NCBI RefSeq assembly: GCF_000283155.1
Contig: NW_004454160.1
Span: forward strand, 2,752,937-2,816,936
DNA length: 64,000 nucleotides
Direction of reading: 5' to 3'
From: Ceratotherium simum simum
Lineage: Eukaryota; Chordata; Mammalia; Perissodactyla; Rhinocerotidae
Part shown: positions 11,444 through 21,239 of the stretch, piece by piece
Position numbering within the stretch: position 1 is the first letter of the stretch
How the letters are laid out: each line of letters opens with the position of its first letter
Made by a program: the position numbers and the translations under genes
Notes under the pieces: generated by a model
What the model was told of the DNA's origin: nothing
What the model saw: the letters and a program-made list of their open reading frames with translations, nothing else
Database searches by the model: none

Positions 11444-12443
11444 ACTTCTGCAAGGCAAAGGAAACCATGAATGAAACAAAAACACAAGCTACCAACTGGG
11501 AGAAAATATTTGCAAATCATATAGCTGACAAGGGGTTAATTTCCAAAATATATATAGAACACATACAACTCAACAACAAAAAAACAAACAACCTGATCCA
11601 AAACTTGGCAGAGGATATGAACAGACATTTTTCCAAAGAAGATATACATATGGCCAACAGGCACATGAAAACATGTTCAAAGTCGCTAATTATTAGGGAA
11701 ATATGAATTAAAACTACAATGAGATATCAGCTTACACACATCAGAATGGCTATAATTAGTAAGACAAGAAATAACGAGTGTTGGAGAGGATGTGGAGAAA
11801 AGGGAACCCTCTTAACACTGCTGGTGGGAATGCAAACTGGTGCAGCCACTATGGAAAACAATATGGAGATTTCTCAAAAAATTAAAAATCGCAATACCCT
11901 ATGCTCCAGCTATCGCACTACTGGGTATTTATCCAAAGAACATGAAATCAACAATTCAAAGAGATTTATGCATCCCTATGTTCATCACAGCATTATTCAC
12001 AATAGCCAAGATGTGAAAGCAACCCAAGTGCCCATTGACGGATGAATGGATAAAAAAGATGTAGTATATATACACAATGGAATACTACTCAGCCATAAAA
12101 AAGGCAAAATTGTGCCATTTGTCACAACACAGATGGACCTTGAGGGTAGTATGCTAAGCAGAATGTGCCAGACAGACACCTGGCTTAGACAAACACCATA
12201 TGATTTCACTCATATGTGAAAGACATACAAATGTGGATAAGGAGAGCCGATTAGTGTTTACCAAAGGGTAAGGGAGTAGGGGGAGAGTGAAAGGGATAAA
12301 GGGGCACATATGTATGGTGATGGATAAAAACGAGACTATTGGCGGTGAACATGATGCAGTCTATACAGAAACTGATATATAATAATGTACACCTGAAATT
12401 TACACAATGTTATGAGCCAATATGACCTCAATAAAATAACAAA
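11444..12443 (+). mobile_element. 5'-truncated L1, sense, with target-site duplication
   Basis: About 1 kb of L1 3' end. The ORF2 C-terminal part is open in two overlapping pieces (11431-11706 and 11719-12045) containing the characteristic [10 protein letters not shown] region. A 3' UTR and an A-rich tail follow. Flanking duplication: 'aaaatatggataggtaca' (11427-11443) and 'aaatatatggacaggtaca' (12444-12462). No introns or extra sequence are present. The stop after LIIREI at about 11706 and others disable the frame. Confidence 0.93.
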
Positions 12444-12462
12444 AAATATATGGACAGGTACA

Positions 12463-13019
12463 TTTCTTCCTGAGGGCACTGTCAATATTTGTTTGTTTAT
12501 AGATTTATTTATACAAGCTCCACAGGTAATTTTGATGCAGGAGGTCAGATGGCTGACACATATCATCTAGTATCCATTATTTCATGCTTTTATGACCAGG
12601 TGAGTTACAGAACAGAATCTCTTCACTGTCAACATTAGCTGTAGAAAAAAAACAAATTCCACTTGTCTCTAATATAAAGTGGCATTTCACTGTCTGATCT
12701 ACAGAAGCCAAGCCTATGAAAAATATTACCTCCTAGTCAATTAATGGTTCTGATTTCCCCTGCCATTTGAAAAGTTACAGTGTAGAAACGTAAGCAAGTT
12801 TCATGTTCCGTTTAAGATATATATGTGTGCTTCTCTGTCTATACATATATGCATACATACTATGTATTCTTTCTGTTTGTCAGTTAAATAAGGTGTGATC
12901 ATAAGATAATGAAAAATATTTTATAGCTAAATTGAAAAAATAAAAAATTCTTGTATTATAGTTGTATCTTACACATGTGATATGTCTTTTCATTCATATC
13001 TTTTAGAAGTTATTTTGTG
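12463..13019. other. No gene; possible 3' flank of the ADAM pseudogene
   Basis: AT-rich. No poly(A) tract or target-site duplication that would prove a retrocopy 3' end is evident between here and the EGF-like remnant. No repeat was named. Confidence 0.35.
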
Positions 13020-15400
13020 AATGGTGACCACAACGGTTGCCCTAATGAGAAAAGAGATTGTGGCATTCCCAGGCAGTTGATGTTAAAGCTTCCCCCTTTT
13101 CTAGAATAGTCACAGAAAGACAGGGCCATTAGAGTGCCAATATTTCTTATTGTTGCACATCCCTGTTGGTTGTGCTTTTCCTGAAGACAATCACATCAAC
13201 TTGATATACTCTGACAGGTCCTAAGAATACATATTGCATTCTTGCAACGTGAGGTGCTGTCTTTCACTCCAATATAGTGCAAACCCGATGGCATCAATGC
13301 TAAGTGGTTGTGTATTGCCCAGCATGTGGCAATTTTCATTCAAGTCTGCATTAGGGAACTGTGTTCTGTCATAAAATGGATGTCCTCAGCATTGACACGT
13401 TGTATTCTTTGGTCCATTGTGTAATTCAGTGAACACTTTTTTGTAATTAATGCCTGAAATATCACAAGTGAAAAACTTGTCTCTTTTATCGTAGTAACCC
13501 TTAATTGGGCTGTTCTTTGCTTCTTGACCAATAATGTTCTGCACTACTGAAGATGAGAATTGCAAATACCATGTTAGCAGTGGGAATCACTACACACAGG
13601 TTCCATCTTATATATTGGGCACACTTCTGAGATTCCTGTACAAAATTCCTCTAGATCACATTCATTTTTCTTCTTTCTGCAAATGTATCCAGCAGGGAGA
13701 AAACCACACTCCGTACAGCAAAGTCCCAATGTACAATTTACATCTGGCTTTCTTTCACAATCTGACAGCAAGCATCCTTTTCACTTTCTTTTGCTGAGCC
13801 AGTCACATTCCTCCCCCTTTTCCACCAATTTGTTACCACATTGCTCCTGTGCAGCCTTGGCCATGGGTATATTATTGAAACATTCAGAACCACTGGATAC
13901 CCAAATAAAATAGTCATCACAACAATCAGATGAGTCTAATCTACCTGTAATACACTTCTTCCAGATTACAGGTACAGTATTCCTTATCATGCCTTATTCT
14001 AAGGGAATGACCTATTTCATAAGCAACAAAAACAGCCTCAACAACAGAAAAACAAACAACCTGATCAAAAAATGGGCAAAGGATATGAACACACATTTTT
14101 CCAAAGAAGATATACAGATGGCCAACACTCACATGAAAAGATGTTCAATGTCACTAATCATCAGAGAAATGCAAATCAAAACTACAATGAGATATCACCT
14201 TACACTGGTCAGAATGGCTATAATTACCAGGACAAAAAACAACAAACGTTGGAGAGGATGTGGAGAAAAGGGAACCCTCTTAACACTGCTGGTGGGAATG
14301 CAAACTGGTGCAGCCACTATGGAAAACAATATGGAGATTTCTCAAAAAATTAAAAATCAAAATACCATATGACCCAGCTATTTCACTACTGGGTATTTAT
14401 CCAAAGAGCTTGAAGTCAACAATTCAGAGACTTATGCACCCCTATGTTCATTGCAGCATTATTCACAATAGCCAAGAAGTGGAAGCAACACAAGTGCCCA
14501 TCCACGGATGAATGGATGAAAAAGATGTGGTATATATACATACAACGGAATACTACTCAGCCATAAAAAAAGACAAAATCATCCTATTTGCAACAACGTG
14601 GATGGAGCTTGAGGGTATTATGTTAAGTGAGATAAGTCAGACAGAGAAAGACAAATACTGTATGATTTCACTCATATGTGGAAGATAAACAAATATATGG
14701 ATGAAGAGAACAGATTAGTGGTTACCAGAGGGGAAGGGGGTTGGGGGGTGGGCATAAGGGGTAAACGGGCACATATATATATGGTGACTGACAAATAATA
14801 ATGTACAACTGAAATTTCACGTTATAAACTATTATGTCACCAATGATAAAAAAAAAAAACAAAAACACCCCAGCCTCCATAACCAAATTCAGTACCTGAG
14901 AGGCTACAGTTGCTAATAAAAATGATTTCTTCTACAGAGTCCGTATTGGCTAATCCTAAAGAATCATCATAAACATGATATGCAAAAAATGTCCAAGGTC
15001 ATAATGAGCTTTAGGAAACCAGTTTTTTACCCACAGTCTTGGAATACTGTGATAAGTCCTTACTTTTGTGTCAACATTTATTCGATTTGATTCTGTCTAT
15101 ACTTCCATAGCAGCCAATGGAAATAACAGCATTTAGTGGCTCATATAAGGTAACCAAAAAGTTAGTAATAATCAATGTTTCTCTCAATACTGTGATACAC
15201 TGTAAACTGTATTTGTACTTATCTGTCCATCACTACCCCCAGCTCCAAACAGTTTTTTAGAATGTGTATGTTCTTAAAATCAAGAGTTGTGTCCTTAATC
15301 TCTTCATTCAAAAAACTTTCAAGTCCAGCTCTCTACATCCTTATCAGTTAAGCCAATAGCACCATTATAAATTGGGCCCCTCATTAGATCAAAATCTAAA
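13020..15400 (-). pseudogene. ADAM metalloprotease/disintegrin pseudogene, interrupted by L1
   Basis: Minus-strand translation, switching frames, gives ADAM domains in order. A cysteine-switch-like GLTDKDVE (about 15330-15360) has lost its Cys. The metalloprotease start is LELGVVMDR (about 15225-15252). YEPLNAVISIG is near 15110-15145. An LEIWT-type motif reads EV*T, with a TAG at 15097-15099. The zinc motif is [12 protein letters not shown] (13986-14021). A disintegrin domain follows with CGNKLVEKGEECD and KKKNECDLEEFC (about 13574-13870). A cysteine-rich domain includes CWAIHNHLAL and GVKDSTSRCK, with a stop at 13337-13339. An EGF-like remnant GMCNNKK lies near 13160.

In intact ADAMs the zinc motif is HExxHxxGxxHD. 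Here the first His is Tyr and the Gly is Arg, so catalysis would be lost even without the frame breaks. The coding parts are contiguous without introns, as in the testis ADAM20/21/29/30 group. I cannot choose a parent gene, nor tell a retrocopy from a decayed intronless paralog. It is certainly non-functional as a protease. Confidence 0.9.
14040..14866 (+). mobile_element. 5'-truncated L1 inserted in the ADAM pseudogene
   Basis: About 0.83 kb of L1 3' end in sense orientation. ORF2 C-terminal pieces are open at 13989-14372 and 14308-14511, and a 3' UTR and A-run end near 14866. The host reads '...acaaaaacagcctc' before it and 'acaaaaacaccccagcctc' after the tail, which looks like an imperfect target-site duplication. 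On the minus strand the ADAM reading jumps from the GTEFGYGGWG-like segment to [11 protein letters not shown] across the insert. Sequence blocks closely match the L1 at 11.44-12.44 kb. Confidence 0.92.
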
Positions 15401-15681
15401 GGATGCAGGAGGCTGTCGCTGGGGCCCTTGAAGCAGGTGTGGAAAGCGTCTCGAGGCGGCCCACGCCAGAGTCGGAGAAGGCGCAGCCTGTTGGCTGGAG
15501 CTAGAGCAGCTGGGGTGGGGGTAGCCTGTAGGCTCCGCCCCCTTGCAGGGGTGGCGGGGGGATGGGCGCTCTTCTGGGCAGGGCCCCCGGGGCTTGCTTC
15601 AGCAGGAGGGTTGGCAAGATAGATTTCAGTTGCCACTCCTTCCATGACAATACAGCTGAGAAGAAGGCGTGGAGCTCTCAT
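15319..15681 (-). other. 120-codon open frame through a CpG-rich block; product unrecognised
   Basis: The frame starts with MRAPRLLLSCIVMEG, passes through a Pro/Ala/Arg-rich stretch encoded by the CpG-rich block, and ends in DLMRGPIYNGAIGLTDKDVESWT. I read that tail as the ADAM cysteine-switch region. A pyrimidine tract plus 'cag' (minus-strand 'cttgctcctcctgcag') lies just before the ATG and resembles a splice acceptor. No matching donor or further exon was found. It may simply be a chance frame in GC-rich DNA at the 5' edge of the pseudogene. No known domain is seen in the first 90 residues. Confidence 0.35.
15420..15610. promoter_or_regulatory. Small CpG-rich block, possible relic promoter or exon
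   Basis: By eye about ten CpG dinucleotides fall within 15421-15600, while the surrounding DNA is AT-rich and CpG-poor. A GC-box-like 'ggctccgccccc' lies at about 15531-15542. The block is too short for a standard CpG island, and I have no evidence that it is active. It sits immediately upstream of the ADAM pseudogene relative to its transcription. Confidence 0.35.
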
Positions 15682-15799
15682 TCTGCAGGAGGAGCAAGAG
15701 ATGAACTACTTACAAAGTTATTTATTTATTATAGTCAAGAAGAATCATGCAGTGCTAGAAGCACGCCTAGCAGGGGAAGTTTAACATGGTGAGGAAAGG

Positions 15800-15995
15800 G
15801 CTGGATGGTAACTGGGGAGGCAGTCCTGAGGAGATAATGCTGGGGCTGATCTCTGAAGGGTGTATAGGAATTAAGAGTAAAGAGCCCTAGGGACTAAAAT
15901 GGCAGATTTCCAAGCAAGAGGCACAGCAAGTGCCAAGGCCCTGAGGCCTAAAGGAAGAGGGCACATTAGAGGAAATGAAAGGCAGCTAGTGAGCA
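15800..15995 (-). repeat. L2 LINE fragment, antisense
   Basis: 'gaggcacagcaagtgccaag' with 'gccctgaggcctaaaggaag' is the antisense of the well-known L2 block encoding the region around 'cctttgcacttgctgttcc'. It is preceded by 'gggctgatctctgaagggtg', in correct order. Confidence 0.65.
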
Positions 15996-17064
15996 GAAGA
16001 TACCTTGATGCTAATTGGTAGGAAGTTGGTCTACCTGATGCACAGATGAAGTCGTTTTCTCGCTTTCAGAAGACTGACTGAAATATTTCCTTGGCTGCTT
16101 TTACCTCCTTCTGCTTCCTTCATTTTTCTATCATAATCAACAGTATTTCCCAGCTGTTCTGGATCACTAAGATGGAACCTAAATACTCATTGACGTTTAG
16201 ACTTAAAATGTGAGTCTAAAACAAGTTTTTAAGAACCTAGACAAAATATAAAGGAAAAACTTCTTATTAAGGATTCAGAACTATCAAACCTCTTGACCAT
16301 CTTTTGTGTGGATATGATTGGGTTCAGGTAGATACAATTTTTTTAAAATAAATATTCCTATATTAAAGAAAATATTGTAAAGTAATTTTTAGAAATAAAT
16401 CTCTGTGTGTTTCCCAGTATAACCAATGTTACGGGTCGAGCTAAAAGAAAGGAATGGCAGGTCAAATTATGGGGAGGTGAAGCCTTCACCTAGGAGATGA
16501 CACCTTCTTCCTACCTTTCTTAATAAATTATCAAAATTAAAGTCATAGACATGCTGGCTATTTGCAGCCTCATAATAACCCTTCCAGAGGAAACTCAGCT
16601 GGTGTCAGGTAATTATTTGCCATTCAAATCTAATACATTTCTCCATCTTGCCAAGTCATTTTGAATGTGTCCTTCTTGGTGAAAGGAGAATCCTAAATAC
16701 GTCTGCCATCGTCACTGCTGCAAGTCACTGAGGCGGGATCCCTCTGCCTGTGTTTATCTAGCAACCAAAGTTGTGTTGCTAGTGTGAAGGTTGCCCCACA
16801 TGAACCCATCAATCATCCAGTAGGACCTCTCAGCTTCACCACTAGGATAGAGGTCCAGTAAACATCTTTAACTTTTTCCTGGATCTATGAGAGTTCACGT
16901 AAAGGAAAACAGAGAAGACACATCCCAGACACATACACAACTGTATGAAAACCAAGCCCGTGCCCTACTCTGCTCGTCTAGCAAGGGCAATAGGTCTGTA
17001 AAAATATTTTTAAAAAATTTAAAATATGACATTGTTTACCAATATTATTTCATGATCATCTCTA
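15996..17064. other. No gene or recognised repeat
   Basis: Unassigned sequence. A 60-codon frame at 16887-17069 has no domain and runs into the AT-palindrome. Confidence 0.35.
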
Positions 17065-17124
17065 TATAATAAATATAGATATTTATCTATATTTAAATAT
17101 AGATATTTATCTATATTTATTATA
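17065..17124. repeat. 60-bp near-perfect AT-rich inverted repeat
   Basis: Two 30-base arms meet at about 17094/17095. The left arm begins 'tataataaatatagat' and the right arm ends 'ctatatttattata'. They are reverse complements except for a few central bases in each arm. The sequence can also be read as two copies of an 'atatagatatttatctatat' unit. It could extrude as a cruciform. It may equally be a decayed microsatellite or the tip of a palindromic transposon. Confidence 0.85.
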
Positions 17125-17239
17125 GATAATAATATAGATAGATTGCACTGTGTAAATTGTTGTGTTGATCCAGGATTAAATAATTCTAATCTGTATCCTA
17201 TCTCCTCTTGTAAGAGAGGACTTGTGCTTATCGTTTGAC

Positions 17240-17660
17240 TACATTACATGCCTGCTCAAATGCCATTTAAATCATATTACTCTCTTCCTTAAAATCCTTG
17301 AGGGGTTCTCATAACTTGCAGGATGCAGGATGCAATCTGAATTCCTTAGCATGGCTTCAAGCCTCTTGATCCTGCTTCTTTATGAATATTTTCTACTTTT
17401 TAGGGCACTCCTCCTTCCACTTTTTGCCTTTTCCACTCTTGTAAGCTTTCATACTTAACCTATTTATCACTTGTTTGTAGTAGTGTACACCAAATATTTG
17501 TCACTTGCCACGAACTGCCTTGCATTTTGGTGTTTTTTTAAATGTATGCATATCACGCCTGGAGAGAAGGCACCATCTCAACAATTTTTTATATTCTTTA
17601 TGGTTCCTTGCACACTGTAGTGTGTGACAAGTAACCGTTGGTAATAACAAGGATCAGCAT
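17240..17660 (+). repeat. L2 LINE 3' end, sense
   Basis: 'ttaaaatccttgaggggttc', a 'gcaatctgaattccttagca' block, 'cttcaagcctcttgatcctg', 'cctggagagaaggcaccatc' and 'gttccttgcacactgtagtg' follow the order of the L2 3' region through its terminal untranslated part. Confidence 0.7.
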
Positions 17661-18084
17661 TGTCCTTCTGTACACTTCATAGGAATGCTGATAGTAGTAG
17701 GTCAACATCAGCCAACATTTCTTTTCATTCTTCCTGTATTATTTGAGTGTTATACATCAGTTATATTAATATGTACATGGCTATTTGGAAAACAATGCCT
17801 TTCCCCTCAATTATTATAGAACTTTAATGCATATATTTAAAATAAGAAATGTCCTTAGTGTGCTACGTATACTGGGGACCTTGGTCACTAGATGGCACAC
17901 TGCAGGCTCCTGTGGGGCACTTATACAAGCTGACCTATTATTTGAAGAAGGACTGCAAAGATTCAGAGCAATTTGCTTTGGGAAAAATGACATCAGAAGT
18001 GTCAGTAAGTTTGTTTCAAAATAAAAATTAGATTTAGAATATATAGTTAAACTTATATGACAGATGTGCAAGGGAGCTGTAAGG
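17661..18084. other. No gene or recognised repeat
   Basis: Three overlapping short frames on both strands (17785-18024, 17814-18071, 17849-18031) have no recognisable domain. Confidence 0.35.
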
Positions 18085-18200
18085 AATCATTCACTCAACA
18101 GATTATTTTGTTTTAGAGAAACTGGTTACTACACACTGTGTCAGGCTCTGAGGAAGACAGCAAGATGATAAGACCCGGGCCTGGTTCAAGTGTAGCGGAG
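18085..18200 (-). repeat. L2 3' end fragment, antisense
   Basis: 'tcattcactcaacagattat' followed by 'ctgtgtcaggctctgaggaa' and 'gacagcaagatgataagacc' resembles the antisense end of L2. It is short and diverged. Confidence 0.45.
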
Positions 18201-18985
18201 GAGCTAAGAGCGTAAGTTTCCACTCTACCTTCCAATTGGTACTGAAAGAATAAACCTAACAAAATAAATAGTAGATTGTTTAACTCCTGAGGAAAAAAGT
18301 CAAAGACAAGAGATGGGTAAAAAATTCACAGTGACCTGCAGTGTATTTAAATGTCACTGAAAGAGTTTTCTACACTCACGTGCCCAAAGTCAGCATGCAA
18401 TATCATTGAAGATTTATGCTGAATTTAGACTTCAAGTACACAGGACTCTGTAGTTCTCTATGCAAGATTTTAATTACACATGCTTTATGTAATCAGAACA
18501 CAGGACATAAATAACTCACAGTGCAGTAAACCTGAAATCAAATGTCCAAATGTACATGTCGATGTTTGCTGTGGCTTCTGAGGTATGGTATGCCTTGGAC
18601 ATCTTTCCAGAAGCCAACATTTCATTCCTCTACTCAATACTACTTTCACAGAGGCAAATGATCCCTACATCTTCCTCCACACACTGGGTTATGTACCCTT
18701 AGTCTCTTTTATGATGACCTCACACCAGGGCCAGTCTGCAACCTGCCCTCTGCTCTTGCACAAATGCCAGGCTTTCCTGCCTCTCAGGGCACCAGTCCCC
18801 TGACACAAATGATTCTCAATGTTTGCATTTCCTAGGCTAAAACGCCCACTCTCTATTTTTATTTCCAAAAGTTACTTACTCCTAATTTACTACCCATGTC
18901 ATCTTCTTTTCCCTCTTGGCCACCTCCCCAGAGTATCTATTTCCAGTTATTCCTAATAGTATGGTAACAGCTATAAGACAATCTT
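18201..18985. other. No gene or recognised repeat
   Basis: A 72-codon frame at 18585-18803 lacks any recognisable motif. Nothing else can be supported. Confidence 0.35.
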
Positions 18986-19072
18986 AAAGAAATTCAAAAA
19001 GTCATTTAATTTTTTCCATCATAAAATAGCACATTTTTTACAGAAAATGTGGAAATTCAAATAGAAAATCTT

Positions 19073-19367
19073 TTTTTTTTGAGGAAGATCAGCCCTGAGC
19101 TAATATCCGTGCTAATCCTCCTCTTTTTTTGCTGAGGAAGACTGGCTCTGAGCTAACATTATTGCCAATCCTCCTCCTTTTTTTTTTTTCCCCCAAAGCC
19201 CCAGTAGATAGTTGTATGTCATAGTTGCACATCCTTCTAGTTGCTGTATGTGGGACGTGGCCTCAGCATGGCTGGAGAAGCGGTGCGTCGGTGCGTGCCC
19301 AGGATCCGAACCTGGGCCGCCAGTAGAGGAGCACGTGCACTTAACCGCTAAGCCACGGGGCTGGCCC
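19073..19367 (-). mobile_element. ERE SINE, antisense, with exact target-site duplication
   Basis: Full-length antisense ERE. The T-run and 'gaggaagatcagccctgagc' come first, then 'ccagtagatagttgtatgtc', then the tRNA-like head ('taaccgctaagccacgggg') at the right end. The 15-base duplication 'caaatagaaaatctt' is identical at 19058-19072 and 19368-19382, which points to a relatively recent insertion. Confidence 0.96.
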
Positions 19368-19599
19368 CAAATAGAAAATCTTAAAATTGTTGTTCTTTCA
19401 TCCCATATTACTGTTAGTGTAATATTTTAGTATATTTCCTGCCAGTCCTTTTTATATACACATTTTTTCAACCATGATAAGTCTTAGTACACTAAATTCT
19501 TAATAAGTCTTTGTATACTTAATTCTTATTAAAATTATAACAAAAACATTTCTGTATTTTTACAAACTCTTGATAAAAGCATGCATATATTGTCCAGTT

Positions 19600-20015
19600 T
19601 ATTAATTCTGTGTTACAGAGATAAGGCTATGTGTTCACTACACTGTTTTGTCTTCCCAACACACAGTAAGATTACATTTACAGCCTCCCTTACAGTTAGG
19701 TGGGGGCCTATGGGACTGAGTTACAGCCGATGGGATGTGGGCAAAGTGATGCAAGCCTCTGCTAGGCCCTATCCTCAACAGTACACTGCACAACCCGTTA
19801 GTCTTCTTTTCTCTTCCCTTGAAAGCCACATATCCCAAAGATCACAGCTGTTAACTCATGATAGAAAGGGTCTGGATTCCTGAGTCACTACTTGGAGAAA
19901 AGCTGACGAGGAAAGTCCTTTAACTCACGTTGGATTGTGCCATTTATTGTGTTAAGCCATTGAAACTTTAGGGTTATTTGTTACTAGGGCACAACTTAAC
20001 CTATCCTGACTAATA
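19600..20015. repeat. Unassigned fossil interspersed repeat
   Basis: 'acagcctcccttacagttag', 'gagttacagccgatgggatg' and 'aacttaacctatcctgacta' are blocks I associate with an old mammalian interspersed repeat, but I cannot name the family with confidence. The short frames here (19581-19883 plus, 19638-19838 minus) overlap it and are not considered genes. Confidence 0.4.
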
Positions 20016-20279
20016 TGTATATGGCTATTTTTGGTAATTGTTCAAAATTTTTTTTGATACTGTAAATCACAATATGATGATTATCTTTTGCACTGAATTT
20101 TTTTCCCCTTCTATTTCAGATTATTCCCTTTAGGTGGATTTCCAAAGGTAAAATTTTTGATCAAAGGATATAAACTTTAACACTTATTTTGTAGTCTCTT
20201 TATACCATACTTCTTTCACAGCATTACATATTATATTTACATAATAACTAATTTTGAATATGTCTCTTTCTCTTACTCC

Positions 20280-20400
20280 TCTGAGATTGCAAATTCCTCA
20301 AAGGCAGAGTCAGCATTTTATCTACTTTTGTATCTCCTACTCCCTAGAACAGTGTCTTTCACATAGTAGGCATGAAGAAGCATTTGCAGAATACATAAAG
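20280..20400 (+). repeat. L2 3' terminal fragment, sense
   Basis: 'gagattgcaaattcctcaaa' followed by 'ggcagagtcagcattttatc' and 'agaacagtgtctttcacata' with 'gtaggcatgaagaagcattt' is the standard L2 3' terminus. Confidence 0.65.
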
Positions 20401-21239
20401 GAATTGGGTATGGATTGTTAAGTGATAGCTATGTTGTAGCCATTCTCATGATTTTGGCATCGCTAAATTGCTATCTCTAAAAGCTTAGTGTAGCACTTTT
20501 TTTTTGCCAAAAGTAGCGTAAGGCTAATGCTTGACAACTAAGCATTCAGGGCTTGGACAAAAGTATATTTAAAATTACAGATGAGGAGGTTCTTTCTTCC
20601 CATTGTTATCATGGCTCTGACTTGAATTTTGGCTACATCATTTGTTATGTTCAATAAAGCTAAAAACTGTACCTATATGAGGTAATATAAAAAAGAATGT
20701 GTTTTAGATTATTTGAATAATTAGCCAAACTGATGGATTATATGGTTAATCCAGATCAATTGTTTAGGATTAGGTCATGATACCCTAAATTAAGGATCTT
20801 ACCAATAGGTTATATTAATGAGTGTTCAAATTTTATTTGAATGAAAGAGTGATCCATTTTATCTCTATAATATTGTAATTGTTATATTAGTGCAGCAATA
20901 AAGTATATGCTCATTGCATAGATTTAAACCCACTGTAGGTAATTCATACTTGTGTTCTTTAGGCTATATAATTATATGTGTGGCAAACATCAATCATATT
21001 CTTATTTTCCCATATATAGAGATTGACCTTGTTCATGAGAAAAGACACATCTTCTACACAGATGGAAGGGAAGAAAGAAGAGAGAGGTGTAGACCAAGAT
21101 ATATTTCTAAGTTTGTTTGCAAGGGGGCCGGGAGGCAGACAGACTGCGACCTGGTGTCCTCTATGTTCTCTGTGCAGCAGGAGATGAGAGCATTGCTGAG
21201 TGCTAGAGAAGTGGTGGCCATCTCATTTGCTGTCCTGAT
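20401..21239. other. No gene; 5' part of the longest chance frame
   Basis: AT-rich up to about 21000. The longest open frame of the window (20914-21645, 243 codons) begins here. Its C-terminal half reads through an L2 and an ERE. Its N-terminal half has no recognisable domain. Confidence 0.4.

Larger units (their letters stand above)
18986..20220 (-). mobile_element. Patchy ancient L1 (L1M/HAL1-like) with insertions
   Basis: Three diverged pieces seem to be parts of one old antisense L1M-like 3' end: about 18986-19057 ('catcataaaatagcacattt'), 19383-19490 ('atatttcctgccagtccttt') and 20040-20220 ('ggtggatttccaaaggtaaa', 'tttgatcaaaggatataaac'). An ERE at 19073-19367 and an unassigned fossil repeat at about 19600-20015 separate them. 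Assignment to a single element is inference. Confidence 0.4.

Noticed and set aside
13534..13913. Plus-strand frames 13534-13797 and 13683-13913 as genes
   Set aside because: They are complementary shadows of the ADAM disintegrin codons on the minus strand.
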